Of a stretch of 20,736 nucleotides of DNA, positions 13,980-20,736 are shown piece by piece (position 1 is the first letter of the stretch; the number at the start of each line of letters is the position of its first letter). This DNA comes from an uncultured Lachnospiraceae bacterium (GTDB lineage: Bacteria > Bacillota > Clostridia > Lachnospirales > Lachnospiraceae). Location: NCBI GenBank assembly GCA_910589635.1, contig CAJUTD010000047.1, positions 1 through 20,736 on the forward strand, in the 5' to 3' direction. The position numbers and the translations under genes were made by a program. Below the pieces are notes generated by a model. That model searched no databases, had not been told where the DNA came from, and saw only the letters and a program-made list of their open reading frames with translations.

Positions 13980-14210
13980 CTACTGCACAATATCAACAAT
14001 AACTTTCTTGTCACTCTTAGCCGCTGCTGCTTTCACAACTGCACGAATGGCCTTTGCTATCCGCCCCTGCTTGCCAATTACTTTCCCCATATCTGCCTGG
14101 GCAACGCGTAATTCCAAAACAATGGCTTTGTCATTCTCAGTCTCTGTAACCGCAACTTCTTCTGGGAAATCCACAAGCGCTTTCGCAATTACCTCTACTA
14201 ATTCTTTCAT
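13980..14210 (-). CDS. khpA: KH-domain RNA-binding protein KhpA
   Basis: A 76-aa single KH-domain protein that binds RNA; in Firmicutes it usually pairs with KhpB and affects cell division and sRNA biology. The GxxG loop is in GKVIGKQGRIAKAIRAVVKA, and the N-terminal MKELVEVIAKALVDFPEEV is the family's usual opening. GAGGTGA precedes the ATG. It lies 18 bp after rpsP, the standard Firmicutes order, and is followed by a candidate terminator. Confidence 0.93.
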   Translation of the reverse strand: MKELVEVIAKALVDFPEEVAVTETENDKAIVLELRVAQADMGKVIGKQGRIAKAIRAVVKAAAAKSDKKVIVDIVQ

Positions 14211-14228
14211 TACGTCACCTCACGAAAA

Positions 14229-14471
14229 TTATTTCTCGATGCCGGCTGCCTTGAAGATCTTTGCTACTGTCTCTGTCGTCTGAGCGCCATTTGCTAACCA
14301 CTTCTTTGCTAATTCCTCATTTACATGAAATTCGCTTGGATCTCTTGTAGGATCATATGTTCCGATTTCTTCAATGAATCTTCCATCTCTGGGAGATCTG
14401 GAATCAGCTACGACAATTCTATAGAAAGGAGCTTTCTTCTGTCCCATTCTCTTTAACCTGATCTTTACCAT
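14229..14471 (-). CDS. rpsP: 30S ribosomal protein S16
   Basis: An 80-aa S16 protein of normal length, an early-binding component of the 30S body. The start MVKIRLKRMGQKKAPFYRIV and the DSRSPRDGRFIEEIGTYDP stretch are diagnostic. AGGAGGTG gives a strong ribosome binding site. Upstream, a 136-bp gap after ffh contains two perfect inverted repeats, a possible site for separate control of the ribosomal-protein part of the operon. Confidence 0.98.
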   Translation of the reverse strand: MVKIRLKRMGQKKAPFYRIVVADSRSPRDGRFIEEIGTYDPTRDPSEFHVNEELAKKWLANGAQTTETVAKIFKAAGIEK

Positions 14472-14503
14472 TACTTTTCACCTCCTGGTTATGATTTATC
14501 TAT

Positions 14504-14523
14504 ATTACTTAAACATAAGTAAT
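14504..14523 (-). promoter_or_regulatory. Perfect inverted repeat in the rpsP leader
   Basis: ATTACTTA and TAAGTAAT flank a 4-base loop, 33 bp before the rpsP start. It could form a leader hairpin or be an operator. No T tract follows on the operon strand. Confidence 0.45.
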
Positions 14524-14535
14524 CTGTTATTTAGT

Positions 14536-14552
14536 CGGTACGAATTGTACCG
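14536..14552 (-). promoter_or_regulatory. Second inverted repeat between ffh and rpsP
   Basis: CGGTAC (14536-14541) and GTACCG (14547-14552) around five bases, perfect over 6 bp. With the repeat at 14504-14523 it makes a two-hairpin leader; function unknown. Confidence 0.4.
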
Positions 14553-14607
14553 CGCATCATGCCGGTTCCTCTTTACATCCCAAACGGCTGCATTTAAGTC
14601 TTCCGGT

Positions 14608-15963
14608 TTATAGTCCAAACGGCAGCTTAAATCCTCCGCGGCGTCTGCCCTTGCTGCCCATCATGCCGGACATCTGCTTCATCATCTTCCTGGACTGCTC
14701 AAACTGTTTTACCAGACGGTTGACTTCGCTGATGTCTACGCCTGCTCCAGCCGCAATCCTGCGTTTGCGGCTGGGATTGAGTATTGAGGGGTTCGCCCGC
14801 TCTTTGGGCGTCATGGAATAAATAATGCCTTCAATCCTTGCCATTTTCTTCTCGTCCACAGCATTCTCAATCTCTGCAATCTGGGAACCGCCAATCCCGG
14901 GCATCATCTGCAACATACTGGATATGCCGCCCATCTTTTTCATCTGATTCATGGATTCCAGATAATCGTCAAAGCCGAACTCGGCTTTCTTCATCTTCTG
15001 TTCTAGTTCTCTGGCTTTCTCCTCGTCAATGTTCTCCTGTGCTTTCTCAATCAGCGTCAGCACATCGCCCATGCCCAGAATACGATTTGCCATGCGATCC
15101 GGGTAGAACTGTTCCAAATCGGAGAGCTTCTCGCCCATACCAACATACAATATCGGCTTGCCGGTAACTGCGCGGATAGATAATGCCGCGCCGCCTCTGG
15201 TATCGCCGTCTAACTTCGTGAGGATTACGCCGTCAATGCCAATCTTCTCCTCAAACATAGACGCCACATTCACGGCGTCCTGTCCGGTCATGGCGTCCAC
15301 CACCAGGATGGTCTGCGTAACCTCGACTTGTTCTTTAATCTCCTGTAGTTCCCGCATCATATCTTCGTCGATATGCAAACGTCCCGCCGTGTCCAATATC
15401 ACAACATTCTGGCCGTTTGTTTTGGCATGTTCTATCGCTGCCTTGGCAATATTGGCTGGCTTATGGTTATCTCCCATGGAAAATACTTCCACGTTCTGTT
15501 TCTCACCGTTAATCTGCAACTGTTGAATAGCCGCCGGCCGATATACGTCGCACGCTACAAGCAGCGGCTTTCTGCCCTTCTGCTTGAGCTTGCCGGCAAT
15601 TTTAGCCGTAGTAGTGGTCTTACCTGCGCCTTGCAGTCCCGCCATCATAATAACCGTAATGTCGGCGCCCGGCTTCAAAGCAATTTCCGTCGTCTCAGAG
15701 CCCATCAAATTGACGAGCTCTTCATTTACAATCTTAACTACCATCTGCCCAGGATTCAAGCCGTTCATCACGTCCTGTCCCACGGCGCGCTCCTGCACGG
15801 ATTTCACAAACTGCTTGACTACCTTAAAATTGACGTCAGCCTCAAGCAGCGCCAATTTCACCTCTTTGAGAGCCGCCTTGACGTCAGCCTCCGTGAGAAG
15901 CCCCTTGCTGCGCAGGGATTTGAATACATTCTGCAATTTTTCAGACAAGCTGTCAAACGCCAT
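14608..15963 (-). CDS. ffh: Signal recognition particle GTPase Ffh (SRP54)
   Basis: A 451-aa SRP protein that binds the 4.5S/6S RNA and signal peptides and, with FtsY, delivers ribosomes to the translocon. Domains in order: N helical bundle (1-~85), G domain with P-loop GLQGAGKTTTTAK (~109), DVYRPAA, DTAGRLH, TKLDGDTRGG, and the methionine-rich M domain ending KMMKQMSGMMGSKGRRRGG. Length is normal. AGGAG lies within the end of ylxM, and one base separates the ylxM stop from the ffh ATG, so the two are co-translated. It is driven by the strong promoter before ylxM. Confidence 0.98.
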   Translation of the reverse strand: MAFDSLSEKLQNVFKSLRSKGLLTEADVKAALKEVKLALLEADVNFKVVKQFVKSVQERAVGQDVMNGLNPGQMVVKIVNEELVNLMGSETTEIALKPGADITVIMMAGLQGAGKTTTTAKIAGKLKQKGRKPLLVACDVYRPAAIQQLQINGEKQNVEVFSMGDNHKPANIAKAAIEHAKTNGQNVVILDTAGRLHIDEDMMRELQEIKEQVEVTQTILVVDAMTGQDAVNVASMFEEKIGIDGVILTKLDGDTRGGAALSIRAVTGKPILYVGMGEKLSDLEQFYPDRMANRILGMGDVLTLIEKAQENIDEEKARELEQKMKKAEFGFDDYLESMNQMKKMGGISSMLQMMPGIGGSQIAEIENAVDEKKMARIEGIIYSMTPKERANPSILNPSRKRRIAAGAGVDISEVNRLVKQFEQSRKMMKQMSGMMGSKGRRRGGFKLPFGL

Positions 15964-15964
15964 A

Positions 15965-16309
15965 TTACAACTCCTCTAATATCTCATCAGAAATGGCCCT
16001 GATTTCAGCCATCGCCTCGAATCCAATTCTGTTTCTGTGCTCTTCGGTAAGCGCGCGAATCTTTAAAATCTGCTCTTTCATTTTCAGAAAACGCTCCAAC
16101 AAATGCAGTTTCTGTTCATATCCCTCCAGCGTCCTGTCACACCGTTTCACAAGGTCATGAACGCCCTGTCGGCTGATTCCCTGCATTTGCGCTATCTCGC
16201 TCAGGGAAAAGTCATTCAGCACAAAGTCTTCATAAACGTCGCGCTGATGTTCATTCAGCAAATCTCCATAGAAGTCATAGAGATATGTCTGCATTAATTT
16301 CTTTTCCAT
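15965..16309 (-). CDS. ylxM: SRP-associated DNA-binding-like protein YlxM
   Basis: A 114-aa protein of the YlxM/p13 family, which binds Ffh-SRP RNA and modulates SRP GTPase activity. It contains a sigma-region-4-like HTH (SLSEIAQMQGISRQGVHDLV, ~residues 35-54) and a C-terminal coiled helix (LHLLERFLKMKEQILKI). I chose the ATG at 16309, preceded by AGGTGG, over an in-frame ATG seven codons upstream that overlaps the -10 and has no ribosome binding site. It is the first gene of the ffh operon, with a leader of only ~10 nt. Confidence 0.92.
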   Translation of the reverse strand: MEKKLMQTYLYDFYGDLLNEHQRDVYEDFVLNDFSLSEIAQMQGISRQGVHDLVKRCDRTLEGYEQKLHLLERFLKMKEQILKIRALTEEHRNRIGFEAMAEIRAISDEILEEL

Positions 16310-16325
16310 TCCTACCACCTGTCGT

Positions 16326-16354
16326 ATCATACTACAAAAAAATTATAGTGTCAA
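16326..16354 (-). promoter_or_regulatory. Main promoter of the ylxM-ffh-rpsP operon
   Basis: On the minus strand perfect TTGACA (16349-16354) and TATGAT (16326-16331) with a 17-bp spacer. The -35 overlaps the TGA stop codon of the upstream lysR gene. Confidence 0.85.
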
Positions 16355-17256
16355 GGGTTTTTTCTTGACAGGCACATTTTTCTCTCGCGCTCCCTCTTTG
16401 CCAGCGCCACGAACTTCTTTACCATAGGATTTGGGGAATTCTCTTTGTAGGAAAACCCAAAAAAAGTGTCTTCCACGCCTGCAAATGGTACAGCACAAAT
16501 TCCGGGGTCATTCCGTTTCATTTCCGGCAAAATGCCAAACCCATATCCTGCCTTTACCAACGCCAACATCGCATTGAGGTTATCACAATAATAGACAGAA
16601 CCCACAGGAAAATGCCGTTCCATACGATTTTGTAAAACGGCTGCCCGCGCCGGCAGGGAGTAGGAATTGCAGATAACAATATTCTCCGCGTATAGCTCCT
16701 GTTCCTCAACCGTTTCCCTGTCGGCAAATGCATGTTCTACGGGCAGAATACAACAGACGGGCGCACGAAATAATTCTTCATATATAACCCCGGGCCTGGA
16801 CGGCGCGTCATCGTGAAAACCAAACATAATATCTATTTCATCCTGAAGGAACAGATTGAGTATGGAACGGTGGGGAATAATACGCAAAAACGGATGCAGT
16901 TCCAGCACATGTTTGCGGCATTCCTGCAAAAGCCCCGCGGAAAGCTCACAATCTATGTCATTTCCAAAACCAAGAGAAAGGATCTGTACATTTGATGTGC
17001 TGTGACGTTTGATCTTAGCCGTTGCAACTCTCAGCCCACCTAAAAAATTTTTGGCGTCTTCATAGAAGCTGATGCCCGCGGGCGTCAATGCCACGCTACG
17101 GGAGGTACGGTGAAACAACCTTGTCTCTAATTCTTCTTCCAGAGCATGTATCTGACGGGAAACCGCCGACTGGGTAATGTTCAAATCCTCCGCCGCCCTG
17201 GCAAAACTAAGATTCTCCGCCACTGCAAGAAAGCTCTCTAATTGTTGTGTATTCAT
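16351..17256 (-). CDS. LysR-family transcriptional regulator
   Basis: A 301-aa LysR regulator. The N-terminal winged HTH spans ~1-60 (MNTQQLESFLAVAENLSFAR, ITQSAVSRQIHALEEELETR), followed by a linker helix and a two-lobed effector-binding domain. The effector is not predictable. The ATG at 17256 is preceded by AGGAGA; an ATG six codons upstream would place that site inside the gene. It diverges from a MATE exporter, so it probably controls that gene, itself, or both. A palindrome covers its promoter and start point. No terminator follows; its stop codon lies inside the ylxM promoter. Confidence 0.92.
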   Translation of the reverse strand: MNTQQLESFLAVAENLSFARAAEDLNITQSAVSRQIHALEEELETRLFHRTSRSVALTPAGISFYEDAKNFLGGLRVATAKIKRHSTSNVQILSLGFGNDIDCELSAGLLQECRKHVLELHPFLRIIPHRSILNLFLQDEIDIMFGFHDDAPSRPGVIYEELFRAPVCCILPVEHAFADRETVEEQELYAENIVICNSYSLPARAAVLQNRMERHFPVGSVYYCDNLNAMLALVKAGYGFGILPEMKRNDPGICAVPFAGVEDTFFGFSYKENSPNPMVKKFVALAKRERERKMCLSRKNP

Positions 17257-17268
17257 GATATCGTCTCC

Positions 17269-17293
17269 TATCAATGCGTTTTCGTCATTGATA
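17269..17293. promoter_or_regulatory. Operator-like palindrome over the lysR promoter
   Basis: TATCAATG (17269-17276) and CATTGATA (17286-17293) are perfect 8-bp arms around 9 bases. They cover the lysR -10 edge, start point and the approach to its ribosome binding site, the position expected for LysR autorepression. Confidence 0.6.
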
Positions 17294-17319
17294 ATACCAT
17301 TTTTTCACTTCACTTTCAA
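17291..17319 (-). promoter_or_regulatory. Promoter of lysR
   Basis: On the minus strand TTGAAA (17314-17319) and TATTAT (17291-17296), 17 bp apart; both match consensus at 5 of 6 positions. Confidence 0.75.
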
Positions 17320-17337
17320 GAAATCATATGTTTTAAT
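17309..17337 (+). promoter_or_regulatory. Candidate promoter of the MATE gene
   Basis: TTCACT (17309-17314) and TTTAAT (17332-17337) with a 17-bp spacer; weak. The start would fall at about 17344, within the CIRCE, as is usual for HrcA-controlled promoters. It overlaps the divergent lysR promoter. Confidence 0.4.
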
Positions 17338-17342
17338 ACTTA

Positions 17343-17369
17343 TTAGCACTCTCGGCGTCGAAGTGCTAA
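17343..17369 (+). promoter_or_regulatory. CIRCE-like element (HrcA operator)
   Basis: TTAGCACTC, nine bases, then AAGTGCTAA. This matches the CIRCE consensus TTAGCACTC-N9-GAGTGCTAA at 17 of 18 arm positions with the exact 9-bp spacer. It lies 24 bp before the MATE start codon. CIRCE is the HrcA repressor site known for groESL and dnaK operons in Firmicutes. Confidence 0.85.
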
Positions 17370-17393
17370 TAGCAAAGCAGAAAGGAGAATACT

Positions 17394-18803
17394 ATGAATC
17401 ATACAACTATTACCGCAAATCCCCTGGGAACCGAACGAATTGGAAAACTAGCCGTACAATATGCCGTTCCCAGCGTCATTTCACTCGTCATCAATTCACT
17501 CTATAATATGGTTGACCAGGTATTCATCGGACAGGGCGTCGGATATCTGGGCAATGCCGCAACCAACGTCATCATGCCCATGACATTGATTGTGATGGCA
17601 ATCGCCATTATGTTTGGCAATGGGGCATCAGCTTTTATGAGCCTTCAACTCGGAAAAAAGAAGCCGAAAGACGCCGCAGACGGCGTAGGCAATATGATAA
17701 CGCTGAGCATGGTATGCAGTCTCTTATTTCTCATTGTATTTGAAGTTTTTTTGGAACCTCTGTGCAGCCTGTTTGGCGCAACTTCCGACGTTATGCCATA
17801 CGCGCTTGATTATGGAAAGATTATCGTGCTTGGTTTCCCCGTCTTTGTAATCGGCGTTGCTTTCAGCAATGTCATCCGCGCGGACGGCCGCCCCAAATCC
17901 AGCATGACAGGCATGCTGATTGGCTGTATCGCCAATATCATCCTGGATCCCATATTTATATTTGTATTCCACTGGGGCGTAAAAGGAGCCGCATGGGCAA
18001 CCATCGTCGGACAATGCCTGAATGCCGCCTTTTATATTTTCTGTCTGTTCCGCTTCCAGACAATTAAACTGAGTAGAACAAGCTTTAAATTAAAAGCGTC
18101 TGTTTCTAAAAATATTATATCACTTGGCATGTCTTCTTTTTTCAGCCAGATTGCCGCCACCATAGTCATTGCCATCCAAAACAACCTGCTGGTAAAATAC
18201 GGCGCAGCTTCAAAATATGGCTCCGATATTGCTTTGGCAGCGCTGGGAATTACGATGAAGGCCAGTCAATTGATTACCAGCATCGCAATGGGAATTGCCG
18301 CCGGCATCCAGCCTATTCTGGGCTATAACTATGGCAGCGGGCAGTATGACAGGGTAAAAAAGACCTTCCGTCTTTCCCTAATTTCCTGCACGGTTATTAT
18401 GTTGTTCGCCCTCTTTATATTCCAAATCTTCCCGGAGGCAATCATTAACATCTTCGGCCAGGAATCAGAACTTTATATGGAGTTTGCCGTAAAATGCTTT
18501 CGGATTTATTTGTTATGCTGCTTCATGATTCCCAGCGGTATGGTAGTGAGCATCTTCTTCCAATCCATCGGCAAACCTGCTCCTGCCATGGTTATTTCAC
18601 TCTCCAGGCAAATTATTTTCCTGATTCCCGCCATGTTCCTTTTGGGAGCTTTCATGGGCGTGGACGGACTTCTCTGGGCAGGCCCTGCCGCCGATTTGCT
18701 CTCAGGCGTTGTCTCACTGGTTCTTGTAAAGATTTATTGGAAAAAAATTTTCACACAAGAGCCTTCCCTGATGGCAGACGCCCGGGAAGTTATGCAATAT
18801 TAA
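17394..18803 (+). CDS. MATE-family multidrug/cation exporter
   Basis: A 469-aa membrane antiporter with 12 expected spans in two MatE halves; it exports drugs or metabolites in exchange for Na+ or H+. Diagnostic parts: AVPSVISLVINSLYNMVDQVFIG cannot be mistaken at the first span, GNGASAFMSLQLGKKKPKDA after span 2, NVIRADGRPKSSM, and the second-half GIAAGIQPILGYNYGSGQYD. It resembles the MepA/DinF-like branch. AAAGGAG precedes the ATG. A near-perfect CIRCE lies between the candidate promoter and the start, suggesting heat or protein-folding-stress control through HrcA. The divergent LysR gene suggests a second layer of regulation. No terminator is obvious downstream. Confidence 0.92.
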   Translation: MNHTTITANPLGTERIGKLAVQYAVPSVISLVINSLYNMVDQVFIGQGVGYLGNAATNVIMPMTLIVMAIAIMFGNGASAFMSLQLGKKKPKDAADGVGNMITLSMVCSLLFLIVFEVFLEPLCSLFGATSDVMPYALDYGKIIVLGFPVFVIGVAFSNVIRADGRPKSSMTGMLIGCIANIILDPIFIFVFHWGVKGAAWATIVGQCLNAAFYIFCLFRFQTIKLSRTSFKLKASVSKNIISLGMSSFFSQIAATIVIAIQNNLLVKYGAASKYGSDIALAALGITMKASQLITSIAMGIAAGIQPILGYNYGSGQYDRVKKTFRLSLISCTVIMLFALFIFQIFPEAIINIFGQESELYMEFAVKCFRIYLLCCFMIPSGMVVSIFFQSIGKPAPAMVISLSRQIIFLIPAMFLLGAFMGVDGLLWAGPAADLLSGVVSLVLVKIYWKKIFTQEPSLMADAREVMQY

Positions 18804-18847
18804 GCTCTTCAGACCGAAGCGTAAACGATTTGCACACTTTGACGCGC

Positions 18848-18888
18848 CGGATGCTTATTGCGCAGCAATGAAATTCCGCTTGCATCCG
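18848..18888. repeat. Nested hairpin between MATE and the anti-sigma gene
   Basis: An outer stem CGGATGC (18848-18854) with GCATCCG (18882-18888) encloses an inner stem ATTGC/GCAAT around GCA (18857-18869). It lies between two convergent genes, but no T tract follows on either strand, so terminator function is uncertain. Confidence 0.4.
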
Positions 18889-18912
18889 TGCGCATCCTGC
18901 CCGGAGGGCTTG

Positions 18913-20256
18913 TTATCTCTTAAACTCTTTCTTTGTTCCATCCCTGCGGATAATGTAAATCCTCTGCGGCGGTTCATGCAGAGAGGAACCCGTAAGATAC
19001 AGACGCCCGCTCTCCGTAAGAGGATATTCAAAGACAAACTGTCCACTGCCGATATCCGTATGTGGATATCGGGCAAAATCCTCCCAGGTAAGATTCTCTA
19101 TTCCTTTTGCTGCGATTAAGGCATCCACATCACTTTCTGACACCCGCGGCAATGAGATCCTTACCTTTTCCCCCACCGGAACATACTCCAGTTCATCCAC
19201 ACTGTATACCTCGCTGCATTCCATCTCAATTCTATCTTCAGACCCGGGCTGTATTACTATTGTATCCTGCGTATTTCCTGCGTTTTCAGACATTGGGATT
19301 TCCACCTCATGAAGCTGTAATTCTATCCACTCACAGTCCGCTGACGGCAGCGTCCCTTTACTCTCAAAAACTCCATAATCAATTTTGTTTAACAACTCAT
19401 ATTTCAGCGCATTCCCTTCACTATCTTTTCCGAGCAGGAAATAATCCTTATTAATCACTGCATTCTCTAACTCTTGTTCTATGTCTGAACTTACGCTGAT
19501 TCTGCTAAAAATTTTATTAAATTGTAACTGGTTTAGGTGAAAGGAAACTCCTTCTTGTGACTTCAACTCACAATCAATCGCGGTACTGTACGTGTCCTTT
19601 TCTAACTCCTCTTTGGAGGCTAAAAAGTCAAAGAAAAAAGAAATCCCTTCCTCCTCTAAGTTATTTTCCAGGAAAGCCTGCGCCTCTATCTCTATCCCAT
19701 TTATTTGATGCGGAAGCCCATCATCCGTATAGACAAAAGTAGCAAGTACGTTCTGCGAACTTTCTACATTTTCTTCGGGATTAGACAACTCAATTCCACT
19801 GTTTACAGTCATGGTTTCCTCACCATTGATTTTCGGATTTTTTATATTGAATCCAGGCGCCTGCATTCCCTGCCCCAGCTCCACGCTTTCGTCCCATTCC
19901 ACGTGCATTGCTACATACAATTGGTTTTCTGCAAGCAGCACTTCCTCTAAGGTTACGGTAATCCCTTCTCTGGTCTGGGAATCGCCGATAATTTCTATAT
20001 ATGGCGTCAGATTCCCGGACACGCCCAACAACTCTGCTATTTTTGTGGTAAAGCTGTGAATTGCTGCCTCCACCTGCTGGTGGAATATACCCGCAATGCA
20101 TAATACAAAGACTAATACGGCACATGCAACTGCTTTACCCACATGAATGCGCATTATATTCCTCGTTTTCTCTTCCCACGGCTGGCAAGAAAGGTAAATC
20201 AGCTCGTCATCTATATTTCCCAGCAGTTCTAAAAAACGAAACCGTTCCTCTTTCAT
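18913..20256 (-). CDS. Membrane anti-sigma factor, DUF4179-type
   Basis: A 447-aa single-pass membrane protein. The first ~38 residues are cytoplasmic (KEERFRFLELLGNIDDELI), then a transmembrane segment at ~40-59 (KAVACAVLVFVLCIAGIFHQ), then a large extracytoplasmic domain that begins AAIHSFTTKIAELLGV, the layout of DUF4179 proteins paired with ECF sigma factors in Clostridia. The cytoplasmic part should hold the sigma factor inactive until an envelope signal releases it. I chose the ATG at 20256, whose first four bases overlap the sigma stop (ATGA) with AAGGGG upstream, over a GTG two codons earlier. The signal sensed is unknown. No intrinsic terminator is seen downstream. Confidence 0.82.
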   Translation of the reverse strand: MKEERFRFLELLGNIDDELIYLSCQPWEEKTRNIMRIHVGKAVACAVLVFVLCIAGIFHQQVEAAIHSFTTKIAELLGVSGNLTPYIEIIGDSQTREGITVTLEEVLLAENQLYVAMHVEWDESVELGQGMQAPGFNIKNPKINGEETMTVNSGIELSNPEENVESSQNVLATFVYTDDGLPHQINGIEIEAQAFLENNLEEEGISFFFDFLASKEELEKDTYSTAIDCELKSQEGVSFHLNQLQFNKIFSRISVSSDIEQELENAVINKDYFLLGKDSEGNALKYELLNKIDYGVFESKGTLPSADCEWIELQLHEVEIPMSENAGNTQDTIVIQPGSEDRIEMECSEVYSVDELEYVPVGEKVRISLPRVSESDVDALIAAKGIENLTWEDFARYPHTDIGSGQFVFEYPLTESGRLYLTGSSLHEPPQRIYIIRRDGTKKEFKR

Positions 20257-20736
20257 ACGCACACCCCTTCTTCTTGCAATAATTTATACAATTTCTTTCT
20301 GTTCCGGTACAGACTGCCCCGGATACTTCCTTCCGTCCTTCCGTGTCTCTCGGCAATCTCTTTGAGGCTGTCCATATGCCAATACCTTCTGAGAAAAATA
20401 TCGCGGTCGCTTTCTGGAAGCCCCCACAAAAAACGATTGATAATTTCACAAAACTCGATTTCAGAAATTTTTTCATCTAAGGTATTTGCAACGAGGCTGT
20501 CTAACTTTGCCGTCTCTGCCTCCACGTAAGCCATGTGCATGTCCACGCGCTTTGCCGCATATTTTTTACGCAGGCGGTCAATCGCCAGCCCCCTTGTAAT
20601 TTTGCCCACAAAGGCAGATAGGATTGACGGCTTTTTGGGCGGGATATAATTCCACGTACGGAACCAGGTATCATTAACACATTCCTCCGAGTCCTCCCTG
20701 CTATTTAAGATATTCCAGGCAATTTTAAAACAAAAT
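20253..20736 (-). CDS. ECF-type RNA polymerase sigma factor, 5' end outside window
   Basis: 160 codons are visible and the frame is open to the right edge, so the N-terminus is missing. The visible part contains sigma region 2 (NSREDSEECVNDTWFRTWNY, then AFVGKITRGLAIDRLRKKYA, the -10-binding helix) and region 4 (SDRDIFLRRYWHMDSLKEIA, RTEGSIRGSLYRNRKKLYKLL), the -35-binding HTH. The two are joined by a short linker (~45 residues), as in ECF sigmas. Its TGA stop overlaps the anti-sigma ATG, giving coupled translation and a fixed partner. It should direct polymerase to stress or envelope genes, often including its own promoter, which lies outside this window. Confidence 0.9.
   Translation of the reverse strand, partial: FCFKIAWNILNSREDSEECVNDTWFRTWNYIPPKKPSILSAFVGKITRGLAIDRLRKKYAAKRVDMHMAYVEAETAKLDSLVANTLDEKISEIEFCEIINRFLWGLPESDRDIFLRRYWHMDSLKEIAERHGRTEGSIRGSLYRNRKKLYKLLQEEGVCV

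Noticed and set aside
16309..16330. Upstream ATG for YlxM at 16330
   Set aside because: It falls inside the promoter -10 region and would not be transcribed; the ATG at 16309 has a good ribosome binding site.
20256..20262. GTG start of the anti-sigma gene at 20262
   Set aside because: The ribosome binding site would be one base from the GTG; spacing suits the ATG at 20256.
1..20736. CRISPR array
   Set aside because: No series of regularly spaced repeats was seen; the only direct repeats are the att and arm sites.

Overview
The window looks like a chromosomal segment of a gut Clostridia, most likely a Lachnospiraceae. The reasons are the Firmicutes-type ylxM-ffh-rpsP-khpA-rimM-trmD operon, SigA-type promoters with 17-bp spacers, AGGAGG-type ribosome binding sites, an HAAS/DUF1700 membrane protein, a DUF4179-type anti-sigma factor and an IS1182-family transposase of a kind common in that family. 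No species can be named from the sequence alone.

Layout. (1) 1-2077, minus strand: a two-gene operon of an HAAS/DUF1700 membrane protein and a cyclic-nucleotide-binding-like protein that runs off the left edge. (2) 2256-4991: a tRNA-Arg(ACG) gene whose 3' end is the attachment site of a very small integrated element. The 28-bp tRNA tail recurs exactly 2600 bp downstream. Between the copies lie a broken tyrosine integrase, an excisionase-like HTH protein and a ParE/RelE-type toxin with its putative antitoxin, plus matching paired arm-type repeats at both ends. (3) 4991-6883: an IS1182-family insertion sequence abutting the right att copy, with both tips folded into long hairpins. (4) 6949-9456, minus: an unrecognised 130-aa protein and a GH42 beta-galactosidase. 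(5) 9527-12596, plus: asnA, a multi-armed inverted-repeat region, and an NhaC-family antiporter. (6) 12597-16354, minus: the SRP/ribosome-maturation operon. (7) 16351-18803: a LysR regulator divergent from a MATE exporter; the exporter carries a near-perfect CIRCE (HrcA) operator. (8) 18913-20736, minus: an ECF-type sigma factor (5' end outside the window) and its membrane anti-sigma factor.

How the parts work together. The ffh operon makes the SRP GTPase and its YlxM partner together with S16, RimM, TrmD and KhpA, linking membrane targeting to 30S assembly and tRNA modification. A strong promoter drives it, and a candidate terminator lies between khpA and rimM. The convergent nhaC gene ends with zero bases between its stop codon and that of trmD, and its only visible terminator lies inside the trmD coding sequence. 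The LysR/MATE pair shows layered control: a palindrome over the lysR promoter and a CIRCE at the presumed MATE transcription start. The tRNA-borne element looks immobilised, since its integrase has in-frame stops, but its att sites, arm sites and toxin-antitoxin pair all appear intact.

Most notable observations: the 2.6-kb tRNA-Arg element with duplicated arm sites, the CIRCE operator in front of a MATE exporter, the mutually exclusive inverted repeats before nhaC, and the nhaC terminator embedded in trmD.
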